DNA of 64,000 bases from Paenibacillus xylanexedens (GCF_007676705.1 NZ_VEBF01000001.1:1178001-1242000); one strand, 5' to 3'. Positions 1 to 9,341 are shown, counted from the stretch's first letter. Program-made: numbers and translations. The notes: generated by a model from the sequence alone, not told the origin.

Positions 1-387
1 TGCCATGCCCACATAATGCATCGAGCTGATCCCTGCAGTCATCAGTACTCCAGCAATCAAGAGCTTGCTCATCTTGCCGGATTGTCTGCCCGCTATGTTC
101 AAGGCCACCCCGGATGCGACAATAGCGAGTAGAACAGATAAAACAACCTTACCCGTAGAATAGGAGACTTGCGTAGGCAGAACAAAAGCCAGCATACCCA
201 CGAAATGCATGGACCAGATTCCCAAACCCATGGAGACTGCACCGCAGGTAAGCCATACATTCCGCGCTACCCCGCTAGCCTGACTTACACGGCCTGCAAG
301 GTCAAGCGCTGCATAAGAAGCTAATGATGCAATAATATAGGATAAAATAACAAGTTCTAAGTTGTACGTACCATGTAGGTGCTCCAC
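1..387 (-). CDS. MHYT-domain membrane sensor, N-terminal part (cut by window edge)
   Basis: Direct translation from a GTG at 387 gives 129 residues with no stop before the window edge. An AAAGGACAG ribosome site precedes it. The protein is a run of hydrophobic helices carrying two MHYT-type signatures, WSMHFVGM (about residues 58-65) and SSMHYVGMA (about 121-129). In the MHYT family these repeats sit at membrane faces and are proposed to bind a metal and sense O2, CO or NO. Members often carry a C-terminal GGDEF, EAL or kinase domain; that part would lie outside the window, so the output is unknown. No partner gene is visible. Confidence 0.8.
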   Translation of the reverse strand, partial: MEHLHGTYNLELVILSYIIASLASYAALDLAGRVSQASGVARNVWLTCGAVSMGLGIWSMHFVGMLAFVLPTQVSYSTGKVVLSVLLAIVASGVALNIAGRQSGKMSKLLIAGVLMTAGISSMHYVGMA

Positions 388-434
388 TCACTCTGTCCTT
401 TCAACCGGGAAATGCCTCATATGTATGCAAAAAT

Positions 435-475
435 GTAAAAAAGAAGCGAGTGCGCTGTCTGGATGACAGGCACTC
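435..475 (-). terminator. Rho-independent terminator, probably of the xylanase gene
   Basis: GAGTGC-g-CTGTC and its complement form a hairpin at 448-475 with a 5-base loop. On the minus strand a T-rich stretch (TTCTTTTTTAC) follows. It lies about 180 bases beyond the xylanase stop and before the MHYT gene; nothing else is recognisable in 476-654. Confidence 0.6.
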
Positions 476-654
476 CCTCCGCATCATTTGACTTGTGAAC
501 ACCGACTTAGTTCAAGCCAGTGTCATACATCGGAACCCGTTTAATATCAATGTGTATAGTCTAAACGTCCTAGCCTTGAAAATCAACACTTTTTTCCAGA
601 AACACGGATGTTTAATACCTGACATTGGCACATCCAAATACAGATCTGAATAAT

Positions 655-3480
655 CTATTTGCGAGTCAGTAACAGACTGCCAAAACCGGAAGTGTCTTGA
701 TAAGAATTACCTGATAAATCACTCCAGATGGAGACACTGCTTCGCTTGCCGTCCCCGGCTCCATCATCATTAACCTGGAGATCAAATCCAATCCATCTTT
801 TCCCTTCATCCAGAACACTCTCCAGTGGTATGGCCACTTCAACTGTATATCCTTCACTTGTTAATCGGGTGGCTGATTTGAAGCTTTCTTTCTGTGCATT
901 TCCTCCAAAAGAAGTCTCATTATCAAAGTTAACCCGGTACTGGGCGTCATCCTCCTGGTAGTATGTTGTCTGGTCTTTACTTGGGTCGATAAAAATCTCG
1001 ATTGAATCCTGCTCATGTGCATTGGAACTTGACTTGCTTCGCAAAGGATCTTTGACGTCTGCCAGCACATATACATACTGTTCATCCCATAGGAGCTGTG
1101 CTGTCGCCGTTGCACCGGAATTTCCAAGCACCCAGACATCTGTGGAGATCGATGTTGCCTTTTTCCAGACTCGATCCTTCTGACCGTCTACAACCGGCGT
1201 GCCATAAGTGACCTTCGCATGCTTCAGGGCAGAACCAAGCTTCAGTTTACCCCGATTGGCAGGTTTATCGGGCTGCTGATTGGAAATATCGTTCCATACG
1301 ATCGTGGCTGTATTTCCAGCAGCATATTCGTCCATAATTCGAAAATCCAGAGACAGTACCTGCCCCTCTGTTAATAAAACGGCTGACAAAGGCAGGGAGG
1401 CATATACGATATATCCCGTTTTGGTCTCCTGTACGCTGTATGCAATCTTATCCTTGCCTTTGCTTCCCTCCCGCTTGAACGTATACTGACCATTCGTGGA
1501 AGGCGGATTTTTTTTCTTGGCTGATAAAATCTCTCCAGAAGGTGCAGCGGCTGTGCCCTGCGTTTCTTCTGCAAGGAAAACCTGAACCTGATCTCCTTTG
1601 CGACGTGTCGTATCCTTAACTTCCACTCGCATATTCACCTTTTTGGCATCCCAGAGAACTCTCGCCTCACCCGTAACCCCGGATGTACCATCTGCCAGAT
1701 CATTAATATTCAGTCCTCTTACAGCACCCCACAGTATATCTTCCTGCCCTTTGCGATCTGGGAGAGAAGGGCTAGCCTTAGGCGCTGTCCATTCATTTCG
1801 ATATATCGGAAGAGTGGTAGGATCCACCAATGCCCAATAGGCTGGTTTCGCTTTCAATTTACGATCGAACAGCAACGGGGCATCTTTACGTCCTTTGACC
1901 GGATGATTGTCAAGCCATGTCCCATCATCGGCAAGTCCCCATACGGTGACACTGTCCATTACGCCGCGTTTCCCCAAATCTTCAAACAGGTCGAACAGTT
2001 CACGATAACGATATGCCTGTTGCAGCATTAATTCATCTGTGACAGGCATCTCCAGTTCGGAATTACTTGAATAGATCGAAACGTCCAGCTCTGTAACCTG
2101 TACATTCACACCAAGAGCAATCACTTTCTCAAAAGCTTCACGAATGAGCTTTACATCCGGTCCGTACATAGACACATGCATCTGGAACCCAACCGCATCA
2201 ATGGGTGTCCCTTTCGCCAGCAGTTTCTCTACAAGCTTCACCATATCGTTCAGCTTGCTTGCACTGCCCTCCAGTCCATAGTCATTAATCACCAATACCG
2301 CATCAGGGTCAGCCTCGCGTGCATATCGGAAAGCCAGCTCAATGTAATCACTGTCATCTCCATCGCCATCCACATCCCCTATAATGTCTCTCCACTTGGA
2401 ATTGCTTGCCTGGTCACGCAAGCCGCCTCCATCCGAGATGACTTCATTGACGACATCCCATGTATGAACCTTTCCTTTGTACCGGGTCACAATGGTTTGA
2501 ATATGGGTTTTCATCCGCGAAAGCAACTGTTCCCGCGTGGCAGGTTTCGATGCATCGTTCGGATCGGTAAAGAACCACTCTGGCACCTGGCTATGCCATA
2601 ACAACGTATGACCTCTGACCTCCATGCCATTTGCCTCGGCAAAGTTCACCAGACGATCCGCTTCTGACCAGACAAATTGTCCTTCCTGAGGCTGCATCGC
2701 ATCCATTTTCATAAAGTTCCCAGCTGTAATACTATTAAAATGTTTCGTCAACAATTGGGAATGCGGATCTTCCGAATCCAATGCAGACTGATCGATTGCC
2801 GCTCCCATTGCATAATGTTGTCCGACGATATCCACTAGATCCGGAATGTTCGGCTCTATTTCAATTTTTTCAGCTTCCGTAATCAGAACATCATCCACGT
2901 AAAAAGTAATCGTATCGGACGGCGTCACTTCTGCTGACGTCTTCCATGGTGTCTCTGCATACATCCGGAATCCCGTGATGCCGCTATTTTCTCCAGGAAT
3001 CACCACATCGGCCTCGATTTTTTTCCATTGCCCTTTGTTCAGGGTAGCAGAAGCAAACGTAGCATATTCTCGACTCGAGGCGTCGTTATTGTACTCTTTC
3101 TCCAGTGACCCGTTAATGACCTGACTGTCGGGTCCTTCATCGTACATGGCCCAAAACGAAATATGAACCGTACTGCCCTTCTGTACATGGTTTATTACCT
3201 CAATTAAGGGCCCGTGGAACGTTTCGGTACGGGATGAGGTTCTCAGGCTGTGCATACTGTCATGGCCCACTTCCGTCACGATATCGAGTTTCTCATTCGC
3301 ACGTGGACGCCATTGTCCCAACACACCGTCTTCAAAATTAGCTTCAAACAGCGGTTCACCATTATCTGTCTTCACGTCCGCAGCCGCTTGAGCATGTGCC
3401 CCTCCTGTTCCCATACTTGGGAACAGACTGAAGATCAATACCGCCGACAAGCACAAGCTCCACCATTTTCTCAAATGCAT
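655..3480 (-). CDS. Secreted modular endo-1,4-beta-xylanase (CBM22-GH10-CBM9-CBM9)
   Basis: A 941-residue exported protein expected to cut the xylan backbone outside the cell. Residues 1-32 form a signal peptide. About 42-205 resemble a CBM22/CBM4_9 module. About 215-555 are the GH10 barrel, with the acid/base Glu346 in WDVVNEV and the nucleophile Glu464 in VTELDVS. About 580-740 and 755-941 are two CBM9-like modules; the second is the more typical. GH10 enzymes of this length often end in SLH anchors, but none is seen, so release into the medium is likely. An AAGGAGGAG site precedes the ATG. A promoter with a cre-like operator lies upstream. Xylo-oligosaccharides it releases could feed the ABC/GH3 operon near 14-22 kb (inference). 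Confidence 0.93.
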   Translation of the reverse strand: MHLRKWWSLCLSAVLIFSLFPSMGTGGAHAQAAADVKTDNGEPLFEANFEDGVLGQWRPRANEKLDIVTEVGHDSMHSLRTSSRTETFHGPLIEVINHVQKGSTVHISFWAMYDEGPDSQVINGSLEKEYNNDASSREYATFASATLNKGQWKKIEADVVIPGENSGITGFRMYAETPWKTSAEVTPSDTITFYVDDVLITEAEKIEIEPNIPDLVDIVGQHYAMGAAIDQSALDSEDPHSQLLTKHFNSITAGNFMKMDAMQPQEGQFVWSEADRLVNFAEANGMEVRGHTLLWHSQVPEWFFTDPNDASKPATREQLLSRMKTHIQTIVTRYKGKVHTWDVVNEVISDGGGLRDQASNSKWRDIIGDVDGDGDDSDYIELAFRYAREADPDAVLVINDYGLEGSASKLNDMVKLVEKLLAKGTPIDAVGFQMHVSMYGPDVKLIREAFEKVIALGVNVQVTELDVSIYSSNSELEMPVTDELMLQQAYRYRELFDLFEDLGKRGVMDSVTVWGLADDGTWLDNHPVKGRKDAPLLFDRKLKAKPAYWALVDPTTLPIYRNEWTAPKASPSLPDRKGQEDILWGAVRGLNINDLADGTSGVTGEARVLWDAKKVNMRVEVKDTTRRKGDQVQVFLAEETQGTAAAPSGEILSAKKKNPPSTNGQYTFKREGSKGKDKIAYSVQETKTGYIVYASLPLSAVLLTEGQVLSLDFRIMDEYAAGNTATIVWNDISNQQPDKPANRGKLKLGSALKHAKVTYGTPVVDGQKDRVWKKATSISTDVWVLGNSGATATAQLLWDEQYVYVLADVKDPLRSKSSSNAHEQDSIEIFIDPSKDQTTYYQEDDAQYRVNFDNETSFGGNAQKESFKSATRLTSEGYTVEVAIPLESVLDEGKRWIGFDLQVNDDGAGDGKRSSVSIWSDLSGNSYQDTSGFGSLLLTRK

Positions 3481-3592
3481 CCAATCTCCTCCTTGGTTGG
3501 TTGTTTGTGAAGAGTAACCTTTGCTCTGTCATGTGCCAGCCCTTTACAAGATCGTTGTGCAGGATAAGATAGACGTTAATGAACAGAGAAAT

Positions 3593-3606
3593 TGTAAGCA
3601 CTTTCA
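3593..3606. promoter_or_regulatory. cre-like / LacI-family operator upstream of the xylanase gene
   Basis: The 14-mer TGTAAGCACTTTCA matches the CcpA cre consensus TGWAANCGNTNWCA at 13 of 14 positions; the central G is A. It starts right at the end of the -10 box, so a bound protein would block initiation. CcpA or the neighbouring LacI-type regulator could bind here; which one is not decidable from sequence. Confidence 0.65.
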
Positions 3607-3634
3607 TTATACGATTGCCAGCAGACTTTGTTTA
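3606..3634 (-). promoter_or_regulatory. Putative sigma-A promoter of the xylanase gene
   Basis: On the minus strand a TAAACA -35 (4/6) at 3629-3634 and a perfect TATAAT -10 at 3606-3611 are separated by 17 bases. Transcription would start near 3600, inside the cre-like site, leaving a leader of about 120 bases before the ATG. Confidence 0.6.
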
Positions 3635-3696
3635 CCCGTTAAACTATAGAATTTGCTCTAAATATGTTTAGTCCTATTCAAGGAAGTATAGAACGA

Positions 3697-3723
3697 CAAA
3701 AAGCACAGCTGGTTAGCTGTGCT
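3697..3723 (-). terminator. Terminator of the LacI-family gene
   Basis: AGCACAGCT / AGCTGTGCT form a perfect 9-bp stem around a 4-base loop (3702-3723). On the minus strand it runs straight into five T residues. It lies 23 bases past the stop of the regulator gene. Confidence 0.85.
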
Positions 3724-3745
3724 CCGTGTCACCGTCATTACATAT

Positions 3746-4750
3746 TTACACTTTTAAAGGTGCTGTCGTCTGACGGATCACCAGATTGGAAGGTTCCGTA
3801 ACGACGGGAGGAGAATAAGCCGGATTCTCGATCATGGCAATCAGATATTCGATGGACTTGATGCCAATGGAATAGATATTCTGATTCACCGTGGTCAACC
3901 CAGGTTTGAACACCTCAGCATAATACGTGTTGTCGAATCCGACAACCGAGATATCTTCTGGCACACTCAGTCCATGCTTTTCAATTTCATGAATTGCACC
4001 AAAGGCAGACATGTCTGAAGCACAGACAATTCCTGTGGGTTGATCCTGAAGTGCCAGCAATCGCCGGGCAGCCTTGCTTCCCCCATCGAATGAATAATCG
4101 CAGACTTCCAGATATACCGTAGAATACGGAATGCCGCATTCTCGCAGCCCTTCCCGATATCCTTCCAATCGCAGATTGGCTACGGCAGGTCCTAGTGTCC
4201 CTGAGATATAGGCAATCTTGCGATGCCCAAGCTCATGCAGATGTTTGACACTCATCGAGATGCCGTTTGCGTTATCCGTAGTAATGTAACCGGCACGCTT
4301 GCCTAACATGTCCGTATCAACAAACATCGTTGGAATCTCTGCATCCACCAGTTCCTGAATACTCGCATTTTCTCTGCCTTCCCCGAATACCACAACGCCA
4401 TCTACATTCCGACTACGGCAATGTTTGATGAATGAGTAAGCCGGATCATCGAATCGAGTCGACAAGCGGACAAGATCATATCCACTGTTCTCCAGCGCAG
4501 TCTTGATCCCCTCCAGCAATTCTGATACAAAAGGGTTCGTAAACGGAACCGTTAACAGTACGCCTACCGTCCATGAACGGCGTTTTACAAGTCCACGTGC
4601 GACCACATTGGGTTGATATTTCAATAATTCGATGGCTATATTGACTTTTTTGCGCGTTTTTTCACTTACATCAGGATAATCGTTTATCACTTTGGAAACG
4701 GTTGCAACAGATACTCCCGCTTCCTTGGCCACATCATGGATAGAAGCCAT
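3746..4750 (-). CDS. LacI/GalR-family transcriptional regulator
   Basis: A 334-residue repressor of standard family length. Residues 1-50 are the LacI helix-turn-helix (IHDVAKEAGVSVATVSKVIN) and hinge. The remainder is a periplasmic-binding-protein-like sugar domain with motifs such as GVLLTVPFTNPF and VVGFDNTYYAEVF. The gene has its own terminator and a GAGGTGAT ribosome site close to the ATG. It sits upstream of the xylanase gene on the same strand, so local control of xylanase through the cre-like site is plausible. The ligand is unknown. It has no adjacent transporter, unlike the LacI gene at 14.4 kb. Confidence 0.9.
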   Translation of the reverse strand: MASIHDVAKEAGVSVATVSKVINDYPDVSEKTRKKVNIAIELLKYQPNVVARGLVKRRSWTVGVLLTVPFTNPFVSELLEGIKTALENSGYDLVRLSTRFDDPAYSFIKHCRSRNVDGVVVFGEGRENASIQELVDAEIPTMFVDTDMLGKRAGYITTDNANGISMSVKHLHELGHRKIAYISGTLGPAVANLRLEGYREGLRECGIPYSTVYLEVCDYSFDGGSKAARRLLALQDQPTGIVCASDMSAFGAIHEIEKHGLSVPEDISVVGFDNTYYAEVFKPGLTTVNQNIYSIGIKSIEYLIAMIENPAYSPPVVTEPSNLVIRQTTAPLKV

Positions 4751-4879
4751 CTGATCACCTCAACCTCTTTCAAATCCCCTGTCTCCGGCTGCTTATTCTA
4801 TAACATCGGCAGGTTTGTCTACCCATTATAGCTTAAAACAGCCTGAAACGGTATGGAAGCTTCCTAATGGATTAAACGT

Positions 4880-5917
4880 CTATTCCTGCTGTTCCAGTTT
4901 CTTCAAATCCAGAGACAGTTTCTCCATTGTTGTTGCAAATACAGCGAGTTCAGCCGAGCGTGACGCTTGGCTGCGTGCCCCTCTGGACGTATGATCCGAC
5001 TCCTGCTGCACACTGCTCAGTTTCTTCATGATTTGCTCCAGATTAGACTGGATTTTACCTTGGGCATCCCGGGAACTGGCGGCAAGTTTGCGCACCTCAC
5101 TGGCGACCACTTCGAAGCCCCTGCCGAACTCGCCTGCATGAGCAGCTTCAATTGCTGCATTCAGGCCGACAAGATGACTCTGATCCGATATCTCGCGAAT
5201 GAGTTCACCCATTTTTCCAATCTGATGGATCTCCCCTGTTAATTCGGTGAGCAGAACTTGAGCCTGATCCTGAGAAGCCGCTGTTTCTTTGGCTACACTC
5301 GATATAGCCATTGCATTTTCATTTAATTCACTAATCATGCCTGTAAGCTCTTGGGTAATCTGTGTAATGGCCTGCAATGTATGTTGTTGGTCATCGGCAA
5401 GCTGATGTAACTTTTCTTTTTCTTTCTTCTCATAGGCTTCAAGGACAAGCTGTGAATCCAGATTGAACATTTTGCTGAGGGCTTGAATGACAAGATGCCA
5501 GGAATCAGGGATAACCTGTTGGAATATGCTCGTTGCAATATCCAGGTAGACCATATAGGTACCCAGATAATAATCTTCAGACAGACCAATACGTGAATGC
5601 ACGAGTCCAATCGCAATCCGTTGCTCAATATATGCGTCGTCAACGACTCCGTCCGTCATGGATAACCAGTACATCTTCTGTGTTTCTTTTAGACGATCAA
5701 TGGTAGAGAATCGAGCGATCAGATCTACCAATTCAGGATAATTTCCCACATGATTGTAGAAATGATCTACCACTTCATTAACGACTTTTTTAAAAACAGG
5801 CCGATGATCGGCAAGCAGTTTAAGATCCCCTGCGTTTAATCCCATGTAATCAAGTTGCTTCTGTCTTGTTGTGGAAATACTGCTCATATCGGGTTCAGTC
5901 AGCTCCTTAATAAACAC
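4880..5917 (-). CDS. Globin-coupled chemotaxis/aerotaxis sensor (HemAT-like)
   Basis: A soluble 345-residue protein. Residues about 15-170 form a protoglobin sensor; His107 in [10 protein letters not shown] aligns with the proximal haem ligand of HemAT, and Tyr54 in DHFYNHVG with a conserved haem-pocket tyrosine. A coiled-coil methyl-accepting domain follows, with the conserved CheA/CheW hairpin region [20 protein letters not shown]. No membrane helix or HAMP domain is present, as in HemAT, but the signalling domain is shorter than in B. subtilis HemAT (about 430 residues). A second start, ATG at codon 11, has AAGGAG 15 bases before it; neither start has an ideally spaced ribosome site. No che gene is nearby, so it would signal to a distant chemotaxis complex. 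Confidence 0.85.
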   Translation of the reverse strand: MFIKELTEPDMSSISTTRQKQLDYMGLNAGDLKLLADHRPVFKKVVNEVVDHFYNHVGNYPELVDLIARFSTIDRLKETQKMYWLSMTDGVVDDAYIEQRIAIGLVHSRIGLSEDYYLGTYMVYLDIATSIFQQVIPDSWHLVIQALSKMFNLDSQLVLEAYEKKEKEKLHQLADDQQHTLQAITQITQELTGMISELNENAMAISSVAKETAASQDQAQVLLTELTGEIHQIGKMGELIREISDQSHLVGLNAAIEAAHAGEFGRGFEVVASEVRKLAASSRDAQGKIQSNLEQIMKKLSSVQQESDHTSRGARSQASRSAELAVFATTMEKLSLDLKKLEQQE

Positions 5918-6052
5918 TAAATTACTTTAAATTGTAAATATATGTATCGATTATAGACTAAAATACCTAAATATACATATACCATTAGAACTAATTCTTT
6001 AAAATTAACCTTATTTGTCAGCTTTTTAGATTAATATGACCTTCATGGAATT

Positions 6053-6105
6053 AAAAAGGCCCTGACCCTGCTGTGAAGGAGCCTCACAGCAGGCATCAGG
6101 AGCCT
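6053..6105 (-). terminator. Terminator of prkA
   Basis: CCTGCTGTGA / TCACAGCAGG form a 10-bp stem (6067-6093) that extends through TGA/TCA and AGGC/GCCT arms. On the minus strand it ends in TTTTTAA. It begins about 25 bases after the prkA stop. Confidence 0.8.
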
Positions 6106-6128
6106 GATCCGGAATGGTTCGTTACCGA

Positions 6129-8024
6129 TTAGCGATTAAGCAGACTGCCCACATAACGCAGCAGTTCATTCGCGCTGGCTGCGGTGTATCCATGTTCCTC
6201 AATTAAGCGTTTAATGACTTCATTCATACGTTTCAATTGTGTTGCATCCGGTGTTTTGGTTGAGGTTGTGATCTTGACGATGTCTTTCAGATCGGTGAAC
6301 AACTTCTTCTCAATCGCTTCACGCAAACGGTCATGGCTGCTGTATTCGAACTTGCGCTCCTTGCGGGAGTATGCCGAGATTCGGATCAGAATCTCTTCCC
6401 TGAACGCTTTCTTTGCATTCTCGGAGATCCCGATCTGCTCCTCGATGGAACGCATCAGACGCTCATCCGGGTCCATCTCTTCATCCGTGAGCGGGTCACG
6501 AATTTTGGACCAGTTGCAGAACGCTTCAATATTATCGAGATAATTCTCGAACAACGTTCTTGCGGACTCCTCGAATGAGTACACAAATGCTTTCTGCACT
6601 TCCTTCTTGGCCAGTTCATCATACTCCTTGCGTGCAAGAGCGATAAAATTCAGATAACGCTCCCGCTCTTCCTTCGTGATCGAGGCATGCTGGTCCAGAC
6701 CATCCTTGATCGCCCGCAGAATGTCCAGCGCGTTAATGCACTGAAGATTTTGCTTGATCAAAGCACTGGAGATCCGGTTAATGACATACCGTGGATCTAT
6801 GCCAGACATCCCTTCATCCAAATACTCATTTTGCATCTCGCGCAGATCGGCTTCTTTGTATCCTTCCACTTCTTCACCATCATACATGCGCATCTTTTTA
6901 ACGAGATCCATGCCTTGTTTCTTCGTTTCCTTCAAGCGGGTAAGTATCGAAAAAATGGCTGCAGTCCGCAGTGCATGCGGTGCAATATGAACATGCTTCA
7001 TGTCACTTTGTTGAATGAGCTTGGCATAGATTTTCTCTTCCTCGGACACCTTCAGATTGTACGGAATTGGCATGACAATCATCCGGGATTGCAGCGCTTC
7101 ATTCTTCTTGTTGGAGATAAACGACTTATACTCCGATTCATTCGTATGCGCCACAATCATTTCATCCGCACTGATTAAGGCGAAGCGTCCTGCTTTGAAG
7201 TTCCCTTCCTGCGTGAGTGACAGGAGATTCCACAGGAATTTCTCATCACATTTCAACATCTCCTGGAACTCCATCAACCCACGGTTCGCCTTGTTCAACT
7301 CCCCATCAAAACGATAGGCACGTGGATCGGATTCGGAACCGAACTCCGTAATGGTGGAGAAGTCGATACTCCCTGTGAGATCGGCAATATCCTGCGATTT
7401 CGGATCGGATGGACTGAACGTTCCTATTCCCACGCGATTATCTTCGGAAACAATGACCCGTTCCACCGGCACCTTGCTGATATCACCACCATATTCGGTA
7501 CGGAGTCTCATCTGGCAGGATGGGCAAAGGTTACCCTCAATTCGGACTCCAATCTCCTTTTCCACTTCAGGACGAAGCTCCAATGGAATCAGATGCAGCG
7601 GTTCCTCATGCATTGGGCATCCATCAATGGCGTATATGGCACCTTTCTCTGTCCGCGAGAACTGTTCAAGACCTCGCTTTAGAAGCGTCACCAGCGTCGA
7701 TTTCCCGCCACTTACGGGACCCATCAGGAGCAAGATCCGCTTCCGTACATCCAGACGGCGTGCTGCCGAGTGAAAGTATTCTTCAACCAGCTTTTCAATC
7801 GAACGGTCCAGCCCAAAGATCTCCTGCTCAAAAAACTTGTACCGCTTATGCCCACCTACTTCTTCCACCCCAAACGATTCAATCATCTCATACACTCTGG
7901 CGTGAGCCGTCATTGCCGGAGTCGGGTCCTCTCTCAGCAGTGCAATATAATCTTCAAATGTTCCGTTCCATGTCAAACGGTCACTCTCTGCCCGATGTTC
8001 CGCAACGCGTTCAAAAATATTCAT
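6129..8024 (-). CDS. prkA: PrkA-family serine protein kinase / AAA+ ATPase
   Basis: 631 residues, the same length as B. subtilis PrkA. The start is the ATG at 8024, preceded by GGGAGGT; a longer frame to 8090 has no ribosome site. The N-terminal half is an AAA+ domain with the Walker A motif GPVSGGKST at residues 102-110. A CxxC pair (LCPSCQ) lies at about residues 188-193. The C-terminal third is the PrkA-specific helical domain. PrkA is a sporulation-associated protein; reports disagree on whether it is mainly a kinase or an AAA+ protease-like ATPase. In many bacteria prkA is followed by yeaH/yhbH and spoVR; neither is adjacent here, so the gene stands alone with its own terminator. Confidence 0.95.
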   Translation of the reverse strand: MNIFERVAEHRAESDRLTWNGTFEDYIALLREDPTPAMTAHARVYEMIESFGVEEVGGHKRYKFFEQEIFGLDRSIEKLVEEYFHSAARRLDVRKRILLLMGPVSGGKSTLVTLLKRGLEQFSRTEKGAIYAIDGCPMHEEPLHLIPLELRPEVEKEIGVRIEGNLCPSCQMRLRTEYGGDISKVPVERVIVSEDNRVGIGTFSPSDPKSQDIADLTGSIDFSTITEFGSESDPRAYRFDGELNKANRGLMEFQEMLKCDEKFLWNLLSLTQEGNFKAGRFALISADEMIVAHTNESEYKSFISNKKNEALQSRMIVMPIPYNLKVSEEEKIYAKLIQQSDMKHVHIAPHALRTAAIFSILTRLKETKKQGMDLVKKMRMYDGEEVEGYKEADLREMQNEYLDEGMSGIDPRYVINRISSALIKQNLQCINALDILRAIKDGLDQHASITKEERERYLNFIALARKEYDELAKKEVQKAFVYSFEESARTLFENYLDNIEAFCNWSKIRDPLTDEEMDPDERLMRSIEEQIGISENAKKAFREEILIRISAYSRKERKFEYSSHDRLREAIEKKLFTDLKDIVKITTSTKTPDATQLKRMNEVIKRLIEEHGYTAASANELLRYVGSLLNR

Positions 8025-8307
8025 GCTTGGTACCTCCCATGGCTCCTTTAGTGTGATTGTCAACCATTCCGAATGGTATGAAGAAATCAATAGAATTGCG
8101 GCTCCTGCTTGAATACCAATCTTGCGGTCCTGTGTAGTCCCGCCACCCTCTGTCCAAACATCTTGTTTTGTTGTGAAAAGTGTATTACATACCTATGCGG
8201 CAATTCAGATAAGTTGACCTCTTTTTTTCAATCCAAGGTTTCGAATTTTGGCTATTCCCTGTTCTATCAGACATCTTGTGCCTTCAGAAAAAAAAGAACG
8301 AATATGA

Positions 8308-8313
8308 TATAAT
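8308..8313 (+). promoter_or_regulatory. -10 element of the DUF2161 gene promoter
   Basis: A perfect TATAAT lies 73 bases before the ATG at 8386, in the 361-base gap between the divergent prkA and DUF2161 genes. No good -35 hexamer sits 17 bases upstream; the region there is A-rich. The rest of the gap shows nothing else I can name. Confidence 0.45.
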
Positions 8314-8385
8314 GAGGGTTCTAAATTCAGGAAAACGTACAACGTATGGCCAGGGACAGGCCACTTCAGGAAAGGAGCACGGACG

Positions 8386-9231
8386 ATGGCAGTGAAATAC
8401 GAAACCGAATTATATTCGCCTGTGAAGGCTTTCTTCGAGCAGCGTGGCTTCGACGTCAAGGCGGAAGTCAGACATTGTGACCTCGTCGGGGTCAGATCGG
8501 ACCAAGACGAACCACTGATCGTGGAGATGAAAAAAACATTCAACCTCTCCCTGTTATTGCAGGGCATGCAGCGCTTGAAGCTTAGCCCGTTCGTGTATCT
8601 GGCCGTCGAGCGCAATCGCAGTAAACGCGGAGCCGTGAACCAACGCTGGAGCGAACTGGCTGCACTATGCAGACAACTTGGTCTGGGGCTGCTGACTGTC
8701 ACATTTTACAAAACCAAAGCCCCCCTGATTGATGTACTGTGCGAACCTTCCGCCCAGACGCCCCTTACTGGCGCCAATCAAGTTGCCCGCAAAAGCGGTG
8801 TTCGGCGGAAACGATTGCTCAAGGAATTCGACGAACGCAGTGGAGACTACAATACGGGAGGCAGCACACGAAGACAGCTGGTCACAGCATATCGTGAGAA
8901 GGCTTTACGTGTCGCATCCGCTCTACGAACGAACGGAGAAGCCTCTCCCGCCAACCTTGCCAGACAGACAGGCGTAGGTTCTGCAGCGGCGATTCTGCAA
9001 AAGAATTATTATGGCTGGTTTGAACGCCTCTCCCGCGGAAAGTATATTTTGACGATTAAGGGAGTACAGGCGTTAACCGAGCATGCACACATGCTTGAGG
9101 ATAATGATATGATTGAACGAACCATTAATGAACTTGATGTAACGTATTCCGTATCTGGTGAAAATAAGGACGACCTTGCACACATTGCTGAAGCAGCAGA
9201 GTTGTACTTGAAAAATACAGGCAAGATCTGA
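8386..9231 (+). CDS. DUF2161-family PD-(D/E)XK nuclease-like protein with winged helix
   Basis: 281 residues, ATG preceded by AAAGGAG. The N-terminal domain has the layout of a PD-(D/E)XK phosphodiesterase: Glu7, Asp32 in RHCDLVGV, and Glu47-x-Lys49 in PLIVEMKK at the end of the next strand. Residues about 150-240 look like a winged-helix module (ASPANLARQTGV followed by a GWFERLSRGKY turn). This matches the DUF2161 family, annotated as putative phosphodiesterases with no established role. It is monocistronic, divergent from prkA and followed by a terminator. Its substrate is unknown; DNA cleavage or repair is only an inference from the fold. Confidence 0.75.
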   Translation: MAVKYETELYSPVKAFFEQRGFDVKAEVRHCDLVGVRSDQDEPLIVEMKKTFNLSLLLQGMQRLKLSPFVYLAVERNRSKRGAVNQRWSELAALCRQLGLGLLTVTFYKTKAPLIDVLCEPSAQTPLTGANQVARKSGVRRKRLLKEFDERSGDYNTGGSTRRQLVTAYREKALRVASALRTNGEASPANLARQTGVGSAAAILQKNYYGWFERLSRGKYILTIKGVQALTEHAHMLEDNDMIERTINELDVTYSVSGENKDDLAHIAEAAELYLKNTGKI

Positions 9232-9273
9232 TTCGGATCATCCGAAGTAACGGATGTGAAAAAATGAGAATGC

Positions 9274-9315
9274 AAAAAAACACCTGTAATCTCCACTGGA
9301 GACTACAGGTGTTTT
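9274..9315. terminator. Bidirectional terminator between the DUF2161 gene and azoR
   Basis: AAACACCTGTA-a-TCTCC and GGAGA-c-TACAGGTGTTT pair around a 3-base loop. A-rich and T-rich tracts on the two sides allow use by both convergent genes. Confidence 0.9.
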
Positions 9316-9341
9316 GATGTGTTCTATATAGAAGATTGTTA

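Noticed and set aside
2176..2601. A 141-codon plus-strand frame inside the xylanase gene
   Set aside because: It has no ribosome site, is fully antisense to a well-supported gene and shows the amino-acid mix of a shadow frame.
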